From Candidatus Colimonas fimequi (lineage in GTDB: Bacteria > Bacillota > Clostridia > Peptostreptococcales > Anaerovoracaceae), in NCBI GenBank assembly GCA_018065295.1, contig JAGHTQ010000096.1:1-11578 (forward strand): a DNA stretch of 11,578 nucleotides, written 5' to 3'. The position numbers and the translations under genes are program-made. The notes below the pieces were generated by a model, which made no database searches, had not been told where the DNA came from, and saw only the letters and a program-made list of their open reading frames with translations. Positions 1-5,563 of the stretch are shown here, in pieces. Positions within the stretch are counted from its first letter, which is position 1, and each line of letters starts with the position of its first letter.

Positions 1-281
1 TTAATCTCAGCTTCAGCGTTGTAGACAAGTGACGCCACCCTATCACGTTCGTCCTTAGTTAAATCTTCACCGAATTCGTATTCGATCTTATTTCTTATAA
101 CACCTGAAGCACTCTTCAGCATATGGACGAATGCCTCGTGTTCGCCATGAAGGTCACTGAGGAAGTATTCAGTGCCCTTAGGCAGACTGAGTATTGCGCT
201 GAGGTTTACGATCTCCTCAGTTGCACTCTTAACGTTAGGGTATTTCTTCGATAAATGTTTCAATAAATTAGCATCAACCAT
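1..281 (-). CDS. fbp: Class III fructose-1,6-bisphosphatase, N-terminal part (cut by window edge)
   Basis: The reading frame starts at an ATG at 281 with GGAGG six bases upstream and stays open to the window edge, giving 93 complete codons. The protein contains LPKGTEYFLSDLHGEHEAF at about residues 34-52, the hallmark of Firmicute-type class III FBPase; D43 and H45 in SDLHGE are the expected first metal ligands of the calcineurin-like phosphoesterase fold. The enzyme hydrolyses fructose-1,6-bisphosphate to fructose-6-phosphate in the cytoplasm, the committed step of gluconeogenesis. Family members are about 640-670 residues, so roughly 85% of the gene lies outside the window. It follows metA by 46 bp with no terminator between them, so it is probably the last visible gene of a fumarase-metA-fbp transcript. 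The family call is secure; completeness of the gene cannot be judged. Confidence 0.9.
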   Translation of the reverse strand, partial: MVDANLLKHLSKKYPNVKSATEEIVNLSAILSLPKGTEYFLSDLHGEHEAFVHMLKSASGVIRNKIEYEFGEDLTKDERDRVASLVYNAEAEI

Positions 282-327
282 CTTAATCCTCCAGCAAAGT
301 GTTCTCTCTAAATCTCTTTAACTTTAC

Positions 328-1251
328 CTATTTGTTGTCAAGTTCCTTAAGGTCATATGGAGTTCCCTGATATACGTAGTAGTTCAGCCAGTTTGAGAAC
401 AGCAGGTTGGCATGTCCTCTCCATCTGAACATGATTTCGTCATCAGGATCGTCATTTTTGAAATAATTCTTCGGAATGGCTGTATCCATTCCAGCATCTC
501 TATCCCTGTAATACTCAGAAGCGAGGGTTCCCTTATCATATTCATGGTGGCCCATTAAGAATATCTGTCTACCGTTCTCAGTTGACATGATATTTGGTCC
601 CACCTCCGGTGAATCCGCCAGCACACGCAAAGCTTCACAGTTCTCAATATCCTCTCTCTTGATTGCTGTATGTCTTGAGTGTGGTGCGAAGTAAGTATCG
701 TCGAAACCTCTTACCAGAGGGTTTCTAGGTCTTACGATCTTATGTTCGAATACACCGAATATCTTGGCATCTGTAATGTACTTATCAATACCGTAGTAGT
801 AATACAGAGCCGCCTGTGCTCCCCAGCAAATAAACATGCTGCTATATACATGAGTCTTGGCCCACTCGAAAATACCGCTGATTTCAGGCCAGTAATCAAC
901 CTGTTCAAAAGGCATCTTCTCAACTGGAGCACCTGTCAGAATCATGCCGTCGAAGTATTCATGCTTGATATCATCGATGGTCTTATAGAATGTATCCATG
1001 TGATCCTGTGAAACGTGAGTTGATTCATGTGAACTCATAGTTACAAGTGTCAGTTCAACCTGCAGAGGGCTGTTAGCAAGAACTCTAGCAAGCTGGGTCT
1101 CAGTAGCAATCTTAGTAGGCATCAGATTAACGATTACTATTCTAAGTGGTCTGATGCTCTGACTAGTGGCTCTATTAAGATCCATTGTAAATATATTTTC
1201 ATTCTGCAGCGTTTCAGCTGCTGGAAGCTCATTTGGAATAAGTAATGGCAT
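328..1251 (-). CDS. metA: Homoserine O-acyltransferase MetA, predicted acetyl-CoA-specific
   Basis: A 307-residue protein, the normal length of the MetA/HTS family with a glutamine-amidotransferase-like fold. It acylates the hydroxyl of homoserine, the first dedicated step of methionine synthesis, in the cytoplasm. Visible landmarks are K47 in VNLMPTK, the catalytic nucleophile C142 in FICWGAQ, and the catalytic pair H235/E237 in GHHEYD, all at the family's standard numbering. Residue 111 is Glu (TGAPVE). In studied homologues Glu here marks acetyl-CoA users and Gly marks succinyl-CoA users, so homoserine O-acetyltransferase is the better name despite the metA symbol; this specificity is inferred. 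The start is the only plausible one, although its AAAGGAG site is 12 bases upstream, somewhat far, which may moderate translation. It lies 32 bp after fumarase beta and 46 bp before fbp on the same strand. Confidence 0.95.
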   Translation of the reverse strand: MPLLIPNELPAAETLQNENIFTMDLNRATSQSIRPLRIVIVNLMPTKIATETQLARVLANSPLQVELTLVTMSSHESTHVSQDHMDTFYKTIDDIKHEYFDGMILTGAPVEKMPFEQVDYWPEISGIFEWAKTHVYSSMFICWGAQAALYYYYGIDKYITDAKIFGVFEHKIVRPRNPLVRGFDDTYFAPHSRHTAIKREDIENCEALRVLADSPEVGPNIMSTENGRQIFLMGHHEYDKGTLASEYYRDRDAGMDTAIPKNYFKNDDPDDEIMFRWRGHANLLFSNWLNYYVYQGTPYDLKELDNK

Positions 1252-1283
1252 AGTTAAAACGTTCTCCTTTAATCTAAAATGTG

Positions 1284-1841
1284 TTATTTGATGGAATTAA
1301 GGTATTCCTCCCTACCTTCAACATAAAGATTACCACCTACTGGATCGAGAACTACAACAACAGGAAGATCCTCTACGTAGAGTTTTCTTACTGCTTCTGC
1401 ACCCAGATCGTCGTATGCGATAACTTCAGCACTCTTAACACATCTTGCCATTAATGCGGCTGCCCCGCCGATAGCTGCCAGATAAACGGCGCCGTTGCGA
1501 GTTACAGCCTGCATTACCTCCTCTGATCTCTGTCCCTTGCCTATCATTGCAACTTCCCCAAGATCAAGAAGTGTTGGTGCGTAGGCATCCATTCTGTAAC
1601 TTGTTGTTGGACCAGCTGAGCCAATTGGTCTACCTGGCTTAGGTGGTGTAGGTCCAACGTAATATATAATAGAATCCTGAATTGGGAAAGGCGGTTCTTC
1701 GCCTCTCGCAATTGCTTCAGTAATTCTCTTATGAGCAGCATCTCTTGCAGTATATACAGTACCAGTAATGAGAACACTGTCCCCTGCCTTAAGATCTGCG
1801 AATTTGTCCTTAGTGAAAGGTTCTGAAATTCTTATAGCCAT
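1284..1841 (-). CDS. fumB: Class I fumarate hydratase, beta subunit (Fe-S type)
   Basis: This 185-residue protein matches the C-terminal (beta) half of class I Fe-S hydratases. Diagnostic features are the N-terminal AGDSVLITGTVYTARDAAHKR, the GPTTSYRMD substrate-pocket motif near residue 80, and the Gly/Ala-rich AAIGGAAALMA segment. With the alpha subunit it interconverts fumarate and L-malate. The open frame extends 18 codons further upstream, but that would run into the alpha gene. The ATG at 1841 has AAGGAG six bases upstream and begins MAIRISEPF, typical of the family, so I use it. The gap to the alpha stop is 10 bp. The symbol follows the two-subunit naming (alpha fumA, beta fumB) and does not imply E. 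coli FumB. L(+)-tartrate dehydratase beta is a homologous alternative that I consider less likely. Confidence 0.88.
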   Translation of the reverse strand: MAIRISEPFTKDKFADLKAGDSVLITGTVYTARDAAHKRITEAIARGEEPPFPIQDSIIYYVGPTPPKPGRPIGSAGPTTSYRMDAYAPTLLDLGEVAMIGKGQRSEEVMQAVTRNGAVYLAAIGGAAALMARCVKSAEVIAYDDLGAEAVRKLYVEDLPVVVVLDPVGGNLYVEGREEYLNSIK

Positions 1842-1847
1842 GATGTT

Positions 1848-1853
1848 CTCCTT
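1848..1853 (-). promoter_or_regulatory. Ribosome binding site of fumarase beta, overlapping the alpha stop codon
   Basis: AAGGAG shares bases with the TAA stop of fumarase alpha and sits six bases before the ATG at 1841. It settles the start of the beta subunit and suggests translational coupling, so that the two subunits are made in balance. Confidence 0.8.
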
Positions 1854-2694
1854 ATAATACAACTGTCTTATGTCTGCTAACGTGGCAGTTAACATTAACT
1901 GCTACAGGTAATCCAGCAATGTGAGTTGGTGCAGTAATAATGTTTACTGCCAGAGCTGTAGTCTTGCCACCGAAGCCCTGAGGACCGATTCCAAGGGCAT
2001 TAATGCGGTCAAGAAGTTCCTTCTCCATTGCATCGTAGTAAGGGCTCTCATTTGGCTTATCAAGAGGCTTCAGCAGTGCCTTCTTAGCCATGAGTGCAGC
2101 CTTATCAAATGTTCCGCCGATACCAACACCAACAACGATAGGTGGGCATGGGTTAGCACCTGCCATCTCAGCTACTTCAACAACGAAATCCTTAACGCCG
2201 TTTTCACCAGCTGCAGGTGGGAGCATCTTAATCTTACTCATGTTCTCTGAACCGAATCCCTTAGGAGCTACAGTAATTGTAACCTTATCTCCAGGAACGA
2301 TTTCATAGTGAATATATGCAGGTGTGTTATCACCAGTATTAACTCTATCAAGTGGGTCGCGAACGATTGACTTACGAAGATATCCGTCGCCATAACCACG
2401 TCTTACACCTTCATTAATTGCATCTTCAAGATTGCCATCGATAAGGTGAACATCCTGTCCGATTTCAAGGAATACGCAAGCCATGCCAGTATCCTGACAA
2501 AGTGGGAAAATGCCTTCCTCTGCAATTGCAATATTCTCCTGAATGCTCTCCAGCATCTGACGACCTACAAGGCTTGGCTCCTCAGCCAGGTGCTGAGCCA
2601 TGCAATTCTTAAGGTCTTCGTCGAGATAATGGTTAGCATCTATACACATCTTAGCAATGCTATCTTCGATTGCTTTTACACTAATTTCTCTCAT
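1852..2694 (-). CDS. fumA: Class I fumarate hydratase, alpha subunit (Fe-S type)
   Basis: A 280-residue protein matching the N-terminal (alpha) half of class I fumarase, which carries the [4Fe-4S] cluster. The three expected cluster ligands are C66 in FPLCQDTGMACVF, C183 in GANPCPP and C270 in NVNCHVSRH near the C-terminus. Other family blocks are KGFGSENMSK at about 145-154 and HIAGLPVAVN at about 258-267. Together with the beta subunit it catalyses reversible hydration of fumarate to malate. The cluster makes this class oxygen-sensitive, which suits an anaerobe. The ATG at 2694 has a modest GAAGG eight bases upstream. It is the first gene after a sigma-A-like promoter at 2743-2771 and heads the run fumA-fumB-metA-fbp. 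Tartrate dehydratase alpha is the main homologous alternative. Confidence 0.9.
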   Translation of the reverse strand: MREISVKAIEDSIAKMCIDANHYLDEDLKNCMAQHLAEEPSLVGRQMLESIQENIAIAEEGIFPLCQDTGMACVFLEIGQDVHLIDGNLEDAINEGVRRGYGDGYLRKSIVRDPLDRVNTGDNTPAYIHYEIVPGDKVTITVAPKGFGSENMSKIKMLPPAAGENGVKDFVVEVAEMAGANPCPPIVVGVGIGGTFDKAALMAKKALLKPLDKPNESPYYDAMEKELLDRINALGIGPQGFGGKTTALAVNIITAPTHIAGLPVAVNVNCHVSRHKTVVL

Positions 2695-2726
2695 ATCTAA
2701 CGCCTTCTTCTCATTAAATTACACAC

Positions 2727-2740
2727 TTAACCTAGTCTAA
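2727..2740. promoter_or_regulatory. Candidate operator at the fumarase transcription start, sharing a 9-mer with the feoA operator
   Basis: TTAACCTAGTCTAA is an imperfect palindrome two bases downstream of the -10 box and covers the predicted +1. Its minus strand reads ACTAGGTTA, the same 9-mer found in the feoA promoter repeats, where it also lies just past the -10. TAGGTTA matches the core half-site of the DtxR/IdeR consensus. A role in iron-dependent control of an Fe-S enzyme is inferred from sequence and position only. Confidence 0.35.
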
Positions 2741-2742
2741 TA

Positions 2743-2771
2743 ATTTTATCATAGAAGCACTCCAATAACAA
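2743..2771 (-). promoter_or_regulatory. Sigma-A-like promoter for the fumA-fumB-metA-fbp run
   Basis: On the minus strand TTGTTA (2766-2771) and TAAAAT (2743-2748) are separated by exactly 17 bases. The predicted start is near 2736, giving a leader of about 42 bases. It lies just downstream of the terminator closing the iron-uptake operon, which is where a new promoter is needed. No promoter of similar quality was seen between the downstream genes. Confidence 0.65.
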
Positions 2772-2794
2772 CCGAGGTCTAACCTTAAATAAAC

Positions 2795-2838
2795 TTTAAA
2801 AGAACCCCTTTAGTCTGCACTACTGGGGTTCTTTTAAA
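2795..2838 (-). terminator. Bidirectional intrinsic terminator closing the feo operon
   Basis: A perfect 14-bp inverted repeat (2795-2808 TTTAAAAGAACCCC with 2825-2838) encloses a 16-base loop that has a further TAGT/ACTA pairing inside. On the minus strand the stem is followed by a T-rich tail; on the plus strand by TTTTAAATCTTTTT. It lies 17 bp after the last gene of the iron-uptake operon and just before the fumarase promoter. Confidence 0.85.
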
Positions 2839-2855
2839 TCTTTTTCAATTACTAT

Positions 2856-3050
2856 TTATTCATCTATCTTCTTGGCATAATACTCTGCAAGAAACTCTTC
2901 AGCATAACTATCATTACACTGACAATCACTTTTGCCAGAAACAGGACAGCCAATACACTTAACACCCTGCTTTTTCTTTTTGATTATATACCTTGCTGCT
3001 AGAAACACTATAACCACTAGCGCAAGTGTGGAAACAATAGTTGCAAACAT
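2856..3050 (-). CDS. FeoB-associated Cys-rich membrane protein
   Basis: A 64-residue protein with one hydrophobic segment at about residues 3-20, a basic KKKK patch at about 24-27 that predicts a cytoplasmic C-terminus, and four cysteines C32, C35, C43 and C45 (CxxC...CxC). The acidic tail follows. This fits the small FeoB-associated Cys-rich membrane protein family found next to feoB in many Firmicutes, thought to assist ferrous iron transport but with an unsettled mechanism; iron or zinc binding by the cysteines is an inference. It begins 19 bp after feoB with GAGAGGA seven bases before the ATG and is followed by the operon terminator. It is distinct from enterobacterial FeoC, which is a soluble winged-helix protein. 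Confidence 0.82.
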   Translation of the reverse strand: MFATIVSTLALVVIVFLAARYIIKKKKQGVKCIGCPVSGKSDCQCNDSYAEEFLAEYYAKKIDE

Positions 3051-3069
3051 ATCTTTATCCTCTCAAACA

Positions 3070-5076
3070 CTAAGCTGCGACTTTATTATTAAGTGAATAT
3101 TCTCTATCAAAGTTTGCTCTGATCTTACGAGCAATAATAACTACTACTGCAGCCATAACAAGAATTGCGATAAATCCAGGAATAAATCCAGGCAGTAAGT
3201 GACCTTCTACAATCAGTGTACCCACCTGTGATACTAAGAATGCTACTGCATATCCTGTGCATAACTGAAGACCGATCGCTGACCAGAGCCATCCCTTATG
3301 CTGCATTTCTGAGTTCATAGCACCGATTGCTGCGAAGCATGGAGGTGTGAACAGGTTGAAGAACAGATAAGCGATAGCTGTCACTGATGTAAGACCCATT
3401 GCTAATGCGATTTCGTTAGCTCCGCCAGTCATTTCAAGTTCTTCAACGTCAATGAATCTAGTGATTCCATATACAACTGCGATAGTACCTACAACGTTTT
3501 CCTTTGCGATAAAACCTGTAATAGCTGCTGCTGCCAGCTGCCATGCTCCGAAACCCAGAGGAATCAGAAGAATTGCGAATGGTGAAGCGATGCTTGCCAG
3601 AATTGAAGTATCCTGAGCATCTTCTGCGACCATCTGGAAATGCCAGTTAAAGTTAGCCATAATTGTAACAACTACGTTGCAAACCAGAATGATTGTTGCA
3701 GCCTTAACGATATATGCCTTCGCACGTTCCATCATTGACCAGAATGCTCTCTTAAGGCTAGGTGCTGACCACTTAGGCATTTCCATTACGAAGAATGACT
3801 TACGATACTTGTAGCCAGTAACAACCTTAACCAGCAGTGCTCCCAGGAAAATAAGAACTACGCCGAGAATATAGCATACTAATGATACCCAGCCAGCACC
3901 TGCGAAGAATGCTCCTGCAAAGAGTGCAATTACCGGTACCTTAGCACCACATGGAATCCATGTGGTGAGCATTGTGATTGCTCTACGTTCTCTTTCGTCT
4001 CTGATAGTACGAGTACTCATGATAGCTGGTACGCCGCAACCAACGCCGATGATCATTGTAATAATTGACTTACCACTAAGTCCAACTCTCTTGAAGATTG
4101 GGTCCATTACGGCAGTAACTCTAGCCATATAACCACAATCTTCGAGAAGAGCGATCAGGAAGAACATTACCATGATGAGAGGCAGGAAACCTACTACGGC
4201 TCCTACACCACCAATGATACCATCATTAATTAATGTCTGAACAATATCAGGAGCTCCCTCTATAGCTCCACCAACAAATTCACCGAAGGCTTCAATCCAT
4301 CCAACTACCAGATCTGCAATCCATGGACCAACGATAGCCTGTGAAATTTCAAATACAGCCCACATAACTGCTGCGAAGATTACGATACCTGCAATAGGAT
4401 TAGTGATTACGTTATCCAGCTTATCACCAAATGTTGCTTCGTTTGACTTTAATGCACGAACTTCAACATCTTTAACAATCTGATTAACGAACATGTAACG
4501 TTCTCTGTCAGCCTTGTCAACAGCCTCTTTATCATGAAGATCTATGTCAGCCTGAACGTAAGGCGCGTCCTGATCCTTGCCAGCAAATTCAATTGCTGCT
4601 TTAGCAACATCAGCAATACCATTATTCTTCTTATCAGTAGCAACAGTATTAATTACAGGGCAGTTAAGAAGCTGAGAGAGCTTAGCTGTGTCAATCTTAG
4701 TTCCCTCTTTCTCATTTATATCAGCCTTATTAAGTGCAACAACTACTGGAATACCAAGTTCGAGAAGCTGTGAAGTGAAGAATAAGCTACGGCTTAAATT
4801 TGTAGCATCAACGATGTTAATGATAACATCAGGGTTTTCTTTCTTAATATAGCCACTTGTAATACTTTCTTCAGGTGTGAACGGTGACATTGAATATGCA
4901 CCTGGAAGGTCAACAGCAACAACTTCCTGCCCGTTGCTATAAGTTTCTTTGAACAGACCCTCCTTCTTACCAACAGTAACACCCGCCCAGTTACCAACTC
5001 TCTCGTTCAATCCAGTAAAGACATTGTACATTGTTGTCTTACCACTGTTTGGATTACCAGCAAAAGCAATTCTCAT
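3070..5076 (-). CDS. feoB: Ferrous iron transporter FeoB
   Basis: A 668-residue polytopic membrane protein with the full FeoB layout. The N-terminal G domain shows G1 GNPNSGKT (7-14), the G2 threonine T34 in NWAGVTV, G3 DLPG (56-59) and G4 NKAD (116-119). A helical linker domain spans about residues 165-220. The membrane domain runs from about 226 to 650 and holds the two conserved gate regions, with C347 in IGVGCGVPA and C376 in WIPCGAKVP, plus FTPPCFAA in a later helix. It imports Fe2+ across the cytoplasmic membrane, driven or gated by nucleotide hydrolysis, and is the main iron route for many anaerobes. AGGAGG lies seven bases before the ATG. It follows feoA after 109 bp containing a hairpin with T-tract and an inverted repeat, so its dose relative to FeoA may be set separately. 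The length is normal for Gram-positive FeoB. Confidence 0.97.
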   Translation of the reverse strand: MRIAFAGNPNSGKTTMYNVFTGLNERVGNWAGVTVGKKEGLFKETYSNGQEVVAVDLPGAYSMSPFTPEESITSGYIKKENPDVIINIVDATNLSRSLFFTSQLLELGIPVVVALNKADINEKEGTKIDTAKLSQLLNCPVINTVATDKKNNGIADVAKAAIEFAGKDQDAPYVQADIDLHDKEAVDKADRERYMFVNQIVKDVEVRALKSNEATFGDKLDNVITNPIAGIVIFAAVMWAVFEISQAIVGPWIADLVVGWIEAFGEFVGGAIEGAPDIVQTLINDGIIGGVGAVVGFLPLIMVMFFLIALLEDCGYMARVTAVMDPIFKRVGLSGKSIITMIIGVGCGVPAIMSTRTIRDERERRAITMLTTWIPCGAKVPVIALFAGAFFAGAGWVSLVCYILGVVLIFLGALLVKVVTGYKYRKSFFVMEMPKWSAPSLKRAFWSMMERAKAYIVKAATIILVCNVVVTIMANFNWHFQMVAEDAQDTSILASIASPFAILLIPLGFGAWQLAAAAITGFIAKENVVGTIAVVYGITRFIDVEELEMTGGANEIALAMGLTSVTAIAYLFFNLFTPPCFAAIGAMNSEMQHKGWLWSAIGLQLCTGYAVAFLVSQVGTLIVEGHLLPGFIPGFIAILVMAAVVVIIARKIRANFDREYSLNNKVAA

Positions 5077-5128
5077 ATTAATTCCTCCTAAAGTTAATTG
5101 TTATTTCATCAATCCCAATAGCATTGGT

Positions 5129-5144
5129 GTTAGCGTTCACTAAC
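5129..5144. repeat. GTTAGC/ACTAAC inverted repeat in the feoA-feoB gap
   Basis: GTTAGC (5129-5134) and ACTAAC (5139-5144) flank GTTC, resembling the hexamers repeated at the feoA promoter. A second small inverted repeat, CCAAT-AGC-ATTGG at 5115-5127, lies next to it in the feoB leader. I found no convincing promoter here; a regulatory role is possible but unproven. Confidence 0.4.
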
Positions 5145-5152
5145 CATTATCC

Positions 5153-5197
5153 AAAAATAAAAGCTGCATCAGCAGCTGGTTCAAATTAATGAACCAG
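5153..5197 (-). terminator. Terminator-like double hairpin between feoA and feoB
   Basis: On the minus strand AGCTGC-TGAT-GCAGCT (5162-5177) is followed at once by TTTTATTTTT (5162-5153), the form of an intrinsic terminator. Just upstream, an 8-bp hairpin (5190-5197 with 5176-5183, six-base loop) encloses the feoA stop codon and shares two bases with the second stem. The short 6-bp stem suggests partial rather than complete termination, because feoB has no obvious promoter of its own. Confidence 0.55.
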
Positions 5198-5407
5198 TAT
5201 GCTCTCTGCAAGCAGATTATCAAAATTATATCTTCCGTCTTTGATCGAAACTATTATGCCCTTACGCTTCTTGGACATGATAGTAATCGGTTCACCACTA
5301 TAGCATCCTAATCTGAATAAGAAAGAATTTACTTCATCATCATTAGTTTTAATGTTCTCTATAATGTAAGTCTGTCCTACATTGGCATCCTTAAGACTCA
5401 TGGTCAT
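5186..5407 (-). CDS. feoA: FeoA, small SH3-like partner of the ferrous iron transporter
   Basis: A small cytoplasmic protein of 73 residues in the usual 70-85 range of FeoA. Family features are the N-terminal LKDANVGQTYIIENI block, the central FLFRLGCYSGEPITIMSKKRKG block, where classical FeoA has RLxxLGxxPGxxV, and the C-terminal AESILV ending, all consistent with the SH3-like fold. FeoA is needed for full FeoB activity and is thought to bind its cytoplasmic part. There are three nearby ATGs (5410, 5407 and 5401). AGGAGG at 5413-5418 is 2, 5 and 11 bases from them, so I chose 5407; the choice changes the protein by at most three residues. It is the first gene of the feo operon, after a TTGACA promoter overlapped by candidate operators. 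Confidence 0.9.
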   Translation of the reverse strand: MTMSLKDANVGQTYIIENIKTNDDEVNSFLFRLGCYSGEPITIMSKKRKGIIVSIKDGRYNFDNLLAESILVH

Positions 5408-5412
5408 CATAC

Positions 5413-5418
5413 CCTCCT
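5413..5418 (-). promoter_or_regulatory. Ribosome binding site deciding the feoA start
   Basis: AGGAGG is followed by GT and then ATG ATG ACC ATG. Spacing to the three candidate starts is 2, 5 and 11 bases; only the middle ATG (5407) falls in the favoured 5-9 range. Confidence 0.7.
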
Positions 5419-5440
5419 ACAAATTCACACACAAAATTCG

Positions 5441-5478
5441 GTTAGTTTCATTTAACTAACTAGGTTAGTATTAACTTA
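5441..5478. promoter_or_regulatory. Candidate DtxR/IdeR-type operator cluster at the feoA promoter
   Basis: The plus strand carries GTTAGT (5441-5446), ACTAAC (5455-5460) and GTTAGT (5464-5469): two overlapping inverted repeats sharing the middle element. The stretch 5460-5478 matches the DtxR/IdeR consensus TTAGGTTAGSCTAACCTAA at 13 of 19 positions by hand alignment. The cluster covers the -10 box and the predicted +1 of feoA, the classic position for an iron-dependent repressor. The regulator itself is not in the window. Confidence 0.55.
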
Positions 5479-5501
5479 CCACCATTTGCAGGAAATGTCA
5501 A
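5473..5501 (-). promoter_or_regulatory. feoA promoter
   Basis: A perfect -35 TTGACA (5496-5501) stands 17 bases from TAAGTT (5473-5478), a weak -10. The -35 begins five bases after the T-tract of the murA terminator. A strong -35 with a poor -10 covered by an operator-like repeat fits a repressible promoter. The -10 assignment is less certain than the -35. Confidence 0.55.
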
Positions 5502-5506
5502 CCAAT

Positions 5507-5536
5507 AAAAAAGAGAATTCGAACTCGAATTCTCTT
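5507..5536 (-). terminator. Intrinsic terminator of murA
   Basis: An 11-bp perfect stem (5511-5521 AAGAGAATTCG with 5526-5536, four-base loop AACT) is followed on the minus strand by TTTTTT at 5512-5507. It lies 27 bp after the murA stop and separates murA from the iron-uptake operon. Confidence 0.9.
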
Positions 5537-5563
5537 AGTTAACCATAATATGTTATATGTTAT

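Noticed and set aside
679..1011. Plus-strand open frame of 110 codons opposite metA
   Set aside because: It lies wholly antisense to a well-conserved gene, has no recognisable domain and no ribosome binding site. The same holds for the other plus-strand frames in this window.
1842..1895. Longer start for fumarase beta (18 extra codons)
   Set aside because: It would overlap the end of fumarase alpha, and the good AAGGAG site points to the ATG at 1841.
5511..5536. EcoRI-like palindrome GAATTC repeated twice, as a possible recombination or cloning scar
   Set aside because: Fully explained as the two arms of the murA terminator stem, with the expected T-tract after it.
5543..5563. Short tandem ATGTTAT-like repeat after murA
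   Set aside because: Only about two imperfect copies in AT-rich DNA; no support for a function.
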